A stretch of 64,000 bases of DNA from Streptomyces sp. F63 (lineage in GTDB: Bacteria; Actinomycetota; Actinomycetes; Streptomycetales; Streptomycetaceae), in assembly GCF_018070345.1 (NCBI RefSeq), contig NZ_JAGPXX010000018.1, positions 56,789-120,788 on the forward strand, given 5' to 3'. Both the position numbers and the translations under genes were made by a program. A model generated the notes under the pieces. That model had not been told where the DNA came from, did no database searches, and was given only the letters and a program-made list of their open reading frames with translations. Shown here one piece after another: positions 16,132 to 26,477 of this stretch (its first letter is position 1; the number at the start of each line of letters is the position of its first letter).

Positions 16132-17206
16132 CCGCGCCCCGGCCCTCCCGTCGCTCCGGCCCACCCGCGACCCCCGGGTCACCCTGGACGACCTGCTGGA
16201 GGTCGTCCTCAACAAGGGGGCCGTCCTCCATCTGGACCTGATCATCGCCGTCGCCGACATCCCGCTGATCGGCGTCAACGTCCGCGCCGCCATCGCCGGC
16301 ATGGAGACGATGCTCGAGTACGGGATGCTGCGGCAGTGGGACGAGGCCACCCGCGCCTGGGCGGAGCGCTCCGGCGGCCGGGGCCTCGAACTGCGGGACG
16401 GCGAGCGGCTGGTCAGCAAGATGTTCGGCGGCCACCGGCTGACGGGCGAGGTGTACTCGGCCTGGCGGCCCGGCAGCGTCCAGCTGACCGACCGGCGCCT
16501 GGTCGTGCTCCGCCGGGAGCCGCGCGAGATCCTCTGGGAGGCCGAGCTGGCCGAGCTGGAGTCGGCCGCCCTGGAGACCGAGCGGGCCGTCGGCGGCGAG
16601 GACCGCACCCGGCTGCGGGTCCGGCTGCGCGACGGCGGGGAGGCGCTGCTCTCCGCCGCCGAGCCGGAACGCCTGCACCGGGAACTGCTGCGGCTGGCGC
16701 CCGGTGCGCGGCCCCTGACGGCGGCGGACGGGAGCGACGGCGGAACGGCCGGCCCGGGCGGGGACGAGGGCGGGCACGAGGGCCATCTGTGGTACCACGA
16801 GCCGCGCCGTGGCGGCGCGCTGTGGCGCGGCGGCCGCGGCCGGGTCGACGCCGGCGGGCTCTCCTGGAAGTCGCCCGTCGACGCCCGGCCCGCGCTGGTA
16901 CTGGCGCCCGGCGATCTGCTCGGCGTCCGCCTGGAGGAGCGGGACAACCCGACCGGCGGCCCGTACACCCTGGTGCTGGACACCCCCGGCGGCGAGGTGG
17001 CCCTCGCGGCCGACGCACTCCCCGACTGGACCGGCCCTCTCCACCGCGTGACGGCGGGCGGCGCGGGTCAGGAGACGGGGCGGGCGGATCGGGACGCGGG
17101 TGGGGAGGACGTGGGCCGGGAGGACGCGGGCCGGGAGGACGCGGGTCGGGAGGAGAACGGGGAATCCCCGGAGCGAAGGAGGGATGACGGTGGCCCTCAC
17201 CGTTGA
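16124..17206 (+). CDS. GvpJ-like protein fused to PH/GRAM-like domains
   Basis: 360 residues from ATG 16124. A GvpA/J-fold segment (VTLDDLLEVVLNKGAVLHLD; LIGVNVRAAIAGMETMLEYG) occupies about residues 17-68. It is followed by a beta-rich module (MFGGHRLTGEVYSAW ... VQLTDRRLVVLRR ... TRLRVRLRDG) that resembles GRAM/bacterial PH domains. A second beta-rich block follows (WKSPVDARPALVLAPGDLLG; YTLVLDTPGGEVALAADALP). The end is a tandem Gly-Arg-Glu-Asp-Ala repeat. Such fusions suggest attachment of the vesicle-type protein to a membrane or partner surface. The beta-domain call is by eye. Confidence 0.7.
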   Translation: MPDRAPALPSLRPTRDPRVTLDDLLEVVLNKGAVLHLDLIIAVADIPLIGVNVRAAIAGMETMLEYGMLRQWDEATRAWAERSGGRGLELRDGERLVSKMFGGHRLTGEVYSAWRPGSVQLTDRRLVVLRREPREILWEAELAELESAALETERAVGGEDRTRLRVRLRDGGEALLSAAEPERLHRELLRLAPGARPLTAADGSDGGTAGPGGDEGGHEGHLWYHEPRRGGALWRGGRGRVDAGGLSWKSPVDARPALVLAPGDLLGVRLEERDNPTGGPYTLVLDTPGGEVALAADALPDWTGPLHRVTAGGAGQETGRADRDAGGEDVGREDAGREDAGREENGESPERRRDDGGPHR

Positions 17207-17540
17207 CGAGAAGAGCCTCAAGCACGGGGTGCTGACCCTGGTCGTCACCCTGGTCGAGGTGATCCAGGAGGCCCTGGAGCGCCAGGCGCTGCGGCGGATG
17301 GAGGGCGGCGACCTCACCCCCGAGGAGACCGAGCGGCTCGGTGAGGCACTCCTCGAACTGGACGAGGCCATGAAGGAGATCAAGGACGAGCACGGCATCA
17401 CCGTCTCCGTGGCCGACCTCCACCGCGGACTCGACGAGGTCGTGGACGACGTGGTGGACAAGCTCGTCAACCCGGCGCGCTGGGCCGAGGAGGCCGGAGC
17501 GGGGGAGGGGCCCGGGACCGGGACGGGAGGTGCGCGATGA
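17184..17540 (+). CDS. gvpK: Gas vesicle protein GvpK
   Basis: 118 residues from ATG 17184 with a strong GAAGGAGGG site that fixes the start 22 nt before the previous stop. The alpha-helical core LKHGVLTLVVTLVEVIQEAL ... LERQALRRMEGGDLTPEETE ... LGEALLELDEAMKEIKDEHG is characteristic of GvpK, a small essential accessory protein of gas-vesicle assembly. The tail after residue ~100 is Gly-rich. Confidence 0.9.
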   Translation: MTVALTVDEKSLKHGVLTLVVTLVEVIQEALERQALRRMEGGDLTPEETERLGEALLELDEAMKEIKDEHGITVSVADLHRGLDEVVDDVVDKLVNPARWAEEAGAGEGPGTGTGGAR

Positions 17541-18493
17541 ACGGCACCCCCGGCCCGGCGAACGGCACCCCCGGCCCCGCCACCGCGCCGGGCACCCCCG
17601 GCCCCCACCCGGAGCACGACCGGTCCGCGCCGGCGGAACAGCCCCAGGCCCTGTACGTCTACGCGCTGCTGCCCGACCCGGGTACGGAGGCCGCTGAGAC
17701 CCTGCCGGGCACGACCACCGGCCTCGACGGCCGACCCCTCCGGCTGGTGGGCGACAAGCCCGGTGGTCCGGTGGCACTGGTCCACGCGACGGCTCCGGCG
17801 CCGTACCAGGGCCCGGACGAGGACGTGCGCCGCTGGATCGTCGAGCACGACCGCGCCGTCGACGCGGCCTGGCAGCTCACCGGGGCCGTCCTGCCGATGA
17901 CGTTCAACGTGCTGGTGCGGCCGGAGGACGGGCGGAGCGCGGAGCAGCGGCTGCGTGGCTGGCTGGCCGAGCACCACGACGAACTCACCGCCAGGCTCGA
18001 CGACTTGGCGGGCCACGCCGAACTGCGGGTGGAGATCACCCTGGACCGGGAGGCCGCCGCCGTGAGCAGCGAGCGGGCCCGGTCCCTGATGGCGGACATG
18101 GCGGAGAGCTCGCCCGGGGTGCGCAGGCTGCTCGCCAAGCGGCTGGAGATGGCCCGCCGTGAGGCGTCCGAGCAATTGGCCGACGCGCTGTACGCGGACG
18201 CCCGGCGCCGGCTGGCGGTCGTCTCCGAGGACCTCCAGGACCGGCGCCGCGCGGTCCGCGACCCCGGCGAGACGGACGTGCTGTCCGTGTCCCTGCTGGT
18301 GCGGCAGGACGGGATCGAGACGGTGGGCCGGGTGCTCGCGGAGATCCAGGACGAGCAGTCGGCGGTCCGCATCCGCTTCCTGGGGCCCTGGCCGCCGTAC
18401 TCCTTCGCAGACCTGGGACGGGGCCCGGGCGGCCGGGAGCCGGAGGAGGCCCCGCCCGGCGGCGGGGCGGTTCCCGGCCTCCGCCCGGCCTGA
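17537..18493 (+). CDS. gvpF: Gas vesicle protein GvpF/GvpL
   Basis: 318 residues, ATG overlapping the GvpK stop (ATGA). After a Pro/Gly-rich leader of ~38 residues comes the typical start YVYALLP, followed by HDRAVDAAWQLTGAVLPMTF, LRVEITLDREAA and the C-terminal VRIRFLGPWPPYSFADL. That last block is the signature of GvpF/GvpL, which chaperone or nucleate GvpA. With gvpJ, the gvpJ-PH fusion and gvpK it forms a compact four-gene operon. The usual gvpA, gvpN and gvpO are not visible, so real vesicle formation is doubtful. Confidence 0.9.
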   Translation: MNGTPGPANGTPGPATAPGTPGPHPEHDRSAPAEQPQALYVYALLPDPGTEAAETLPGTTTGLDGRPLRLVGDKPGGPVALVHATAPAPYQGPDEDVRRWIVEHDRAVDAAWQLTGAVLPMTFNVLVRPEDGRSAEQRLRGWLAEHHDELTARLDDLAGHAELRVEITLDREAAAVSSERARSLMADMAESSPGVRRLLAKRLEMARREASEQLADALYADARRRLAVVSEDLQDRRRAVRDPGETDVLSVSLLVRQDGIETVGRVLAEIQDEQSAVRIRFLGPWPPYSFADLGRGPGGREPEEAPPGGGAVPGLRPA

Positions 18494-18544
18494 CGGCCGT
18501 CCATCCCGTCCCGCCCGTCGCTGCGGCTGTCCCGCCTGTATCCC

Positions 18545-18627
18545 GCCTCTCCCGCCTGCCGCCTCTCCCGCCTGCCGCCTCGGCCGTCCGCCCGCTCGGC
18601 CGTCCGCCCGCTCGGCCGTCCGGCCCG
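18545..18627. repeat. 16-bp tandem repeats downstream of gvpF
   Basis: Two copies of GCCTCTCCCGCCTGCC (18545-18576) run into three copies of CTCGGCCGTCCGCCCG (18579-18627, the last imperfect). Confidence 0.7.
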
Positions 18628-18740
18628 TACGCCCGGCCCGACAGGGGTTCGGTCCGGCGCCGAGGGGTACCCGCAGGCACCGGTGCGGCCGCTCCGGACG
18701 GGAGTCCGGCCCCTGCCCGGAGGGCGGCGGAACGGCGGCT

Positions 18741-18817
18741 GGACGCAGCCCGGACGCAGCCCGGACGGAGCCCGGACGCAGCCCGGACGCAGCCCGGACG
18801 GAGCCCGGACGGAGCCC
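18741..18817. repeat. 11-bp tandem repeat, seven units
   Basis: Seven head-to-tail copies of GGACGSAGCCC (S = C or G) with no indels, in non-coding DNA between the gvp cassette and acnA. Confidence 0.8.
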
Positions 18818-18872
18818 GCGCGGAGCCGGACGGCCGCCGGGGATGTCCGGCACCGGGTCCGTGCACTAGTGT

Positions 18873-18890
18873 TATCTTGACATCGAGATA
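18873..18890. promoter_or_regulatory. MarR/TamR-like palindrome upstream of acnA
   Basis: TATCTTGACATCGAGATA is an 18-bp palindrome with one mismatched position per arm, about 134 bp before the acnA start. In S. coelicolor the MarR-family regulator TamR controls aconitase through palindromic sites. I assign this one by position and symmetry, not by a known consensus. TTGACA lies inside it and could serve as a -35 element. Confidence 0.5.
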
Positions 18891-18937
18891 TCTGCCGAGC
18901 GGGCACACCGCGGCCGCCAGGGGACACGGGCTCACAC

Positions 18938-18956
18938 GCAAGTAAGCCTTACCTCA
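18938..18956. promoter_or_regulatory. Iron-box-like site upstream of acnA
   Basis: Read on the minus strand, TGAGGTAAGGCTTACTTGC matches the IdeR/DmdR iron-box consensus at about 13 of 19 positions and contains the GTAAG/CTTAC core. Iron control would suit an iron-sulfur aconitase. This is a hand comparison only. Confidence 0.4.
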
Positions 18957-19023
18957 GCGGAGGGACTGTGAGTCGGGGCGGCAGCATGGCGGTAACGGAC
19001 GCACATTCATGAAGGAGACTGTC

Positions 19024-21747
<2,724 letters not shown>

Positions 21748-21802
21748 GCACGGCACGGCACGACCCCGGCACCGGCCCCCGGCACCGGGCGACGGCCAGC
21801 AG

Positions 21803-21846
21803 GGCGACGGGCCGCACTCCCCGCACAGGGGGTGCGGCCCGTCGCC
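21803..21846 (+). terminator. Terminator of acnA
   Basis: Perfect 15-bp stem GGCGACGGGCCGCAC/GTGCGGCCCGTCGCC (21803-21817 and 21832-21846) with a 14-nt loop, 56 bp after the stop. Confidence 0.75.
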
Positions 21847-22718
21847 GTTCCGGGCTGTGCCCGTCCCCGGGCGGCGCCCCGGCCGCCCCGTCCCGGTTCA
21901 GCCCAACTGCCCTGTATCGTCACAGAGTTCACGGTGACGCGCGTCATGGGGAACTGGTTGAATTCCGAGCGTCGTCCACATGATCATGCTCAGCCGGCCG
22001 AGGACGTGGAGTTCAGCGGCGGCACGGTGCCCGCCGGCGCCACCGCCACCCGCCTCATCGGCGCCGCCGGAGCGTCCGCCTCCCGGCGGGTACGTCGGGA
22101 CGGGCCGCGAACGGGTACGGGGGCGCGGCCGGCACCACGCATCGGCCGGAAGAGCGGGCCGGCCGGGAGAGAACCGCCCGGAACGGAGTCGCCCGGAACG
22201 GAACAGGCCGCGCGCCCCGGGCGGGCCGGGCCCCGGACCCGGGGCGCCGTCCCCCGCTGCGCCCAATCGGCTGAAAATCGGACCGGTGGTGCCGTCGTGC
22301 CCGGCCGTGCGGGCCGGTGCCGGTTTGGATGGTCCCCGGCGGACCACCGGCTCCGGCTCAACTCCCGCCGGGAGCAGGCGGACCGCCCTTCCGCGCGGAA
22401 GCGGCGCGGAGGTGTGCCGCCCAGGTCTCAACTCGGGAAAGACTCCTGCCGAATGCTGTATTCGATCTTGCTCACCCGGCGCGGAGTGGACTATACCTGT
22501 CGGCGTCCCAGGGTCACCCACGGCACCCGCGGAATCGGGGGACGGCACACGGCGGGAGGTGGCTTCGCCGCGCACCACCGGGGTTCTCCGACCGATCCCG
22601 GCGCACCCCCAGCACGACTCAGCTGCACATGACCGCGGTGGCGGTGCCCTTCGCCGAGGCGCGGAGCTCCGGGGACCGGCACACACCGCCCGAGTCCGGG
22701 AGAGGGCGAGGACCCAGC
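21847..22718. other. Gene-free leader region of the ngc operon
   Basis: About 870 bp. Several long frames cross it but none has a ribosome site or recognisable product. It contains the candidate DasR site at 22485-22500 and presumably the ngcE promoter. Confidence 0.5.
22485..22500. promoter_or_regulatory. DasR-responsive element candidate upstream of ngcE
   Basis: AGTGGACTATACCTGT matches 12 of 16 positions of the DasR consensus (core TGGTCTAGACCA). It lies 219 bp upstream of the ngcE start, which fits a GlcNAc/chitobiose uptake operon. Confidence 0.5.
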
Positions 22719-24152
22719 ATGCGATCCAGCTCCGAGCACAGCCGCCACAGCCGTCGCGACGTCATCAAGCGGGCTGCGGCCCTCGGCCTGATCGCCGTAC
22801 CGGCGATGAGCACCCTCGCGTCCTGCGCCTCCAGCGCCACCAGCGGGGAGAAGGTCGAGAAGGGCGAGAAGAGCGCCGCCAACCCGCTCGGGGTCAACGG
22901 CGGCGCGCCCCTCGACGTCGTCATCTTCGACGGCGGATTCGGCGACCAGTACGCCAAGGACGCCGAGGCCGTCTACCGGAAGAAGTTCCCGGACGCCGAG
23001 GTCAAGCACGCCGCCACGCAGAAGATCCAGTCGGTTCTCCAGCCCCGCTTCAACGGCGGCACCCCGCCCGACCTCATCGACAACTCCGGCGCCGAGCAGA
23101 TGGACCTGGGCGTCCTCGTCGGCAAGAAGCAGCTCACCGACCTCACCCCGCTGCTGGACGCGCCGTCCTTCGACGACCCGGACAAGAAGGTCCGCGACAC
23201 CCTCCGCCCCGGCGTCGCCGAGATGGGGCAGTTCGACGGCGATCCCGTCCACGTCCTCTACTACGCCTACAACGTGCACGGCGTGTGGTACTCGCAGACG
23301 GCCCTCGACAAGCTCGACGCCGAATACCCGCAGACCTGGGACGACATGCTCGCCCTCTGCGCCAAGGCGAAGAAGAAGGGCATCGCCGGCTGGACCTACG
23401 CAGGCAAGAACCCGTACTACGTGACCTTCAGCCTCTTCCCCTTCATGGCGAAGATCGGCGGCCGGGAAGTCCTCGACGCGATCGACAACCTGGAGCCCGA
23501 CGCCTGGCGCGGCCCCGCCGTCAGATCCGCCCTGGAGGCGTACTACGAACTCCAGCAGAAGGGCTACATCCTCCGCGGCACCCCCGGCCTGACCCACATC
23601 GAATCGCAGACCGCCTGGACGGAGGGGAAGGCGCTGTTCATCCCCAACGGCTCCTGGGTCGAGAACGAGGCCAAGGCCACCACCCCGAAGGACTTCGAAC
23701 TCCGCGTCGCCGCCCCTTCCGGCCTGGACGGCTCCGACAGGATGCCCGCCGGCACGATCTGGGCGGCCGGCGGCGAGCCGTTCATCGTCCCCGCCCGGGC
23801 GAAGAACCCCGACGGTGGCATGGAACTGCTGCGCACCATGCTCGGGGAGCAGTCCTCGAAGAACTTCACCCGCCAGGTCTCCTCGCTGACCTCCTACGAC
23901 GGCGGCACCGAGGGGCTGACCCTGCCGCCCGGTCTCACCTCCGCGGTGGACGCGCTCGACAAGGCCGGGGACAACATCGTCAACCCGCGGATCAAGGACT
24001 GGTACGTCGCGCTGTGGAAGGAGAAGGTCGGCGGCGGCCTCGGCGAGATGATGGCCGGCCGGATCACCCCCGCCGAGGCGGTCAAGAAGATCCAGATCTA
24101 CACCAACGAGGCGGCGAACGACGACGCCGTCAAGCACTACCGGCACCAGTGA
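22719..24152 (+). CDS. ngcE: NgcE-type sugar-binding lipoprotein (chitobiose/GlcNAc ABC importer)
   Basis: 477 residues from ATG 22719, with GAGGA upstream. The signal peptide carries a twin-arginine-like SRRDVIK and a lipobox LASC (Cys36), so the mature protein is a membrane-anchored extracellular solute receptor. The rest is a family 1 solute-binding protein (AYNVHGVWYSQTALDKLDAE; GTIWAAGGEPFIVPA). Its order with two permeases and a ROK regulator matches S. coelicolor NgcEFG-Rok7B7, whose NgcE binds N,N'-diacetylchitobiose. No ATPase gene is present; MsiK-type ATPases supply this in trans in the genus. The 3' end is tandemly duplicated. Confidence 0.9.
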   Translation: MRSSSEHSRHSRRDVIKRAAALGLIAVPAMSTLASCASSATSGEKVEKGEKSAANPLGVNGGAPLDVVIFDGGFGDQYAKDAEAVYRKKFPDAEVKHAATQKIQSVLQPRFNGGTPPDLIDNSGAEQMDLGVLVGKKQLTDLTPLLDAPSFDDPDKKVRDTLRPGVAEMGQFDGDPVHVLYYAYNVHGVWYSQTALDKLDAEYPQTWDDMLALCAKAKKKGIAGWTYAGKNPYYVTFSLFPFMAKIGGREVLDAIDNLEPDAWRGPAVRSALEAYYELQQKGYILRGTPGLTHIESQTAWTEGKALFIPNGSWVENEAKATTPKDFELRVAAPSGLDGSDRMPAGTIWAAGGEPFIVPARAKNPDGGMELLRTMLGEQSSKNFTRQVSSLTSYDGGTEGLTLPPGLTSAVDALDKAGDNIVNPRIKDWYVALWKEKVGGGLGEMMAGRITPAEAVKKIQIYTNEAANDDAVKHYRHQ

Positions 24153-24215
24153 GGGCACGTCACCAGTGAGGGCCGTCACGAGTGAGGGAACGTCACGAGT
24201 GAGGGAACGTCACCA
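24144..24215 (+). repeat. 17-bp tandem repeat beginning inside the ngcE stop region
   Basis: Four copies of CACSAGTGAGGGMACGT (24144-24210; the second is 1 bp shorter) and a partial fifth. The first copy contains the His-Gln-stop of ngcE, so each later copy carries a duplicated out-of-use stop. Confidence 0.8.
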
Positions 24216-24259
24216 GCGTCCGGCGCGGGCGGCGCGGCCGGGGATCGGGGTCGGTCACC

Positions 24260-25192
24260 ATGCACCACGGTAAGTACCGGTTCATCGCCGGGTTCCTGGC
24301 CGCGCCGCTCGCGCTCTACACGCTCTTCGTCATCTGGCCCTTCCTCCAGGCGGTCTACTACTCCTTCACCGACTGGACCGGCCTGAGCCCCGAGTTCGCG
24401 GTCACGGGACTGCGCAACTACGAACGGCTGCTGGACGACGAGATCTTCTGGAAGTCGCTCCAGCACAGCGTGCTCCTCGTGCTGCTCGTGCCGCTGGTCA
24501 CGATCGCCCTCGCGCTCTTCTTCGCCTTCATGCTCAACGTCGGCGGGCGGCGGCGCCGGGGCGCGGCGGCCGTCACGGGGGTGCGCGGCTCCGCCTTCTA
24601 CAAGATCGTCTACTTCTTCCCGCAGGTCCTGTCGATCGCCATCGTCGCCCTGCTCTTCCAGTTCGCCTACAACCCGAACAACGGCGCGATCAACGCGGGG
24701 CTGCGGGCGGTCGGCCTGGGCTCGGTCCAGCCGGACTGGCTCGGCGATCCCGGCTACGCCCTGTGGTCGGTGATGGCCGTGCTGGTCTGGTGCACGGTCG
24801 GCTTCTTCGTGGTGCTGTTCTCGGCCGGCATGTCCTCCATCCCCCTCGACTTCTACGAGGCGGCCCTCCTGGACGGCGCCGGGCGCGTCACCACCTTCTT
24901 CCGGATCACCCTGCCGCTGCTCTGGGACACGGTGCAGTCCGGCTGGATCTACATGGGCATCCTGGCGCTCGGCGCGGAGGCGTTCGCGGTCGTCCAGATC
25001 ATGACCGTGGGCGCCAACGGCGGCGGCCCCGACTACTCCACGACGGTGCTGCCGCTGTACGTGTACGTGAAGGCGTTCCGCGACGGCCAGGCGGCCTACG
25101 CGACGACGATCGGCGTCGCCCTGCTCCTCGTCACCCTGGCCTTCGCGGCCGTCGTGATGCGGCTGGGCCGCCGCGAGCGGCTGGAGTTCTGA
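24260..25192 (+). CDS. ngcF: NgcF-type ABC sugar permease
   Basis: 310 residues with about six membrane helices. The EAA loop EAALLDGAGRVTTFFRITLP, at about residues 203-222, contacts the ATPase. The amino end RFIAGFLAAPLALYTLFVIW is typical of the MalF-like partner. It forms a heterodimer with the next gene product to import chitobiose/GlcNAc captured by NgcE. Spacing to ngcE is about 107 bp and is filled by the tandem repeat. Confidence 0.9.
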   Translation: MHHGKYRFIAGFLAAPLALYTLFVIWPFLQAVYYSFTDWTGLSPEFAVTGLRNYERLLDDEIFWKSLQHSVLLVLLVPLVTIALALFFAFMLNVGGRRRRGAAAVTGVRGSAFYKIVYFFPQVLSIAIVALLFQFAYNPNNGAINAGLRAVGLGSVQPDWLGDPGYALWSVMAVLVWCTVGFFVVLFSAGMSSIPLDFYEAALLDGAGRVTTFFRITLPLLWDTVQSGWIYMGILALGAEAFAVVQIMTVGANGGGPDYSTTVLPLYVYVKAFRDGQAAYATTIGVALLLVTLAFAAVVMRLGRRERLEF

Positions 25193-25197
25193 TACCG

Positions 25198-26145
25198 ATG
25201 GAGACCACCGACACCCCGCCCCCGCCCGCTCCCGACGCCGTCCCCCGGCACGGTGTCCCCGAGGAGCCGCCGGTGCGCAAGACCGGCCCCGGCGGGCGCC
25301 GGCGCTCCCGGAACGGCGGCGAGGGGAGGGCGCTCAACGCCTTCTCCCACGGCATGCTCGTGCTGTGGGCGTTCATGGTGGTCATGCCGCTGCTGTGGGC
25401 GGTGATGACCTCCTTCAAGACCGACCGGGAGATCTTCACCGCGCCGTGGAGCCTGCCGGCCTCGCCCCAGTTCGAGAACTGGGCGCGCGCCTGGAGCCAG
25501 GCGCACATGAGCGACTACTTCCTCAACACCGTTCTGGTGGTGGGGGGCTCACTGACGGGCACCATGCTGCTGGGCTCCATGGCCGCCTATGTGCTGGCCC
25601 GGTTCGACTTCCCCGGGAACCGGTTCCTCTACTTCCTCTTCATCGGCGGCATGAGCTTCCCGGTCATCCTCGCCCTGGTGCCGCTGTTCTACGTGCTCAA
25701 CAATCTCGCCCTGCTCAACACCCTGCACGGGCTGATCCTGACGTACATCGCCTACTCGCTGCCGTTCACCGTCTTCTTCCTCACGGCCTTCTTCCGGACC
25801 CTGCCCACGACGGTGGCGGAGGCCGCGCTCATCGACGGGGCCTCGCACGCCCGGACCTTCTTCCAGGTGATGCTGCCGATGGCCCGGCCCGGGCTCATCA
25901 GCGTCGGGATCTTCAATTTCCTCGGCCAGTGGAACCAGTACATGCTGCCGACCGTGCTCAACACGGACCCCGAGCGGAAGGTCCTCTCCCAGGGCCTGGT
26001 GCAGCTCGCGGTCAGCCAGGGCTACAAGGGCGACTGGTCGGGGCTCTTCGCCGGGCTGGTGATGGCGATGCTGCCGGTGCTCGCCGCGTACATCGTCTTC
26101 CAGCGGCAGGTGGTCGCGGGCCTGACGGCCGGCGCGCTGAAGTAG
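25198..26145 (+). CDS. ngcG: NgcG-type ABC sugar permease
   Basis: 315 residues from ATG 25198, five bases after the ngcF stop. A Pro-rich cytoplasmic amino end (~40 residues) is followed by six helices and the EAA motif EAALIDGASHARTFFQVMLP. It is the MalG-like partner of NgcF. A hairpin terminator starts directly after the stop, so the operon ends here and the ROK gene is transcribed separately. Confidence 0.9.
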   Translation: METTDTPPPPAPDAVPRHGVPEEPPVRKTGPGGRRRSRNGGEGRALNAFSHGMLVLWAFMVVMPLLWAVMTSFKTDREIFTAPWSLPASPQFENWARAWSQAHMSDYFLNTVLVVGGSLTGTMLLGSMAAYVLARFDFPGNRFLYFLFIGGMSFPVILALVPLFYVLNNLALLNTLHGLILTYIAYSLPFTVFFLTAFFRTLPTTVAEAALIDGASHARTFFQVMLPMARPGLISVGIFNFLGQWNQYMLPTVLNTDPERKVLSQGLVQLAVSQGYKGDWSGLFAGLVMAMLPVLAAYIVFQRQVVAGLTAGALK

Positions 26146-26176
26146 CGGGGCGGGTTGTGCGGGACGCCCCGCCCCG
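26146..26176 (+). terminator. Terminator of ngcEFG
   Basis: CGGGGCGGG (26146-26154) pairs perfectly with CCCGCCCCG (26168-26176), with a 13-nt loop, immediately after the TAG. Confidence 0.65.
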
Positions 26177-26477
26177 GGACGGCCGGTCGTCCGGCACGGG
26201 GCGGGTCATCCGATGTGTGGCGCCATGCGGCCTTCGCGTTCGCGCGGTGCACGGGCGCTACCGCCGTACCCGCGGCTCGCGGCCCGGGGGCGCACCGGCG
26301 CCCGGGCAGGTCGCACGCGGTACGGCCGGGGGCGCGTCGGTTCGCTCACGGATCCAGCTCTTGACGAGATCTCCTCCACGGGCTCAGCTTAGAGTTCACA
26401 AGTTGGAGGAACGGCCGGAACACCCTTGCGGGGGCCGGGCCGGGCGGCGGTCGAGCCGCCGTTCCAGGCGGGAGAGG
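26177..26477. promoter_or_regulatory. rok7B7 upstream region
   Basis: About 300 bp without a gene between the ngc terminator and the ROK start. A relatively A/T-rich segment (TTAGAGTTCACAAGTTGGAG) at about 26389-26408 is the likeliest promoter neighbourhood. No clear operator was found. Confidence 0.35.

Larger units (their letters stand above)
18494..19023. other. Gene-free stretch between gvpF and acnA
   Basis: 530 bp. The left part is composed of GC-rich tandem repeats. The right 150 bp holds the acnA control sites described separately. No RNA gene was recognised. Confidence 0.6.

Noticed and set aside
19009..19023. ATG 19009 as the acnA start
   Set aside because: It would put the AAGGAGA ribosome site inside the gene and leave no site upstream; GTG 19024 fits better.
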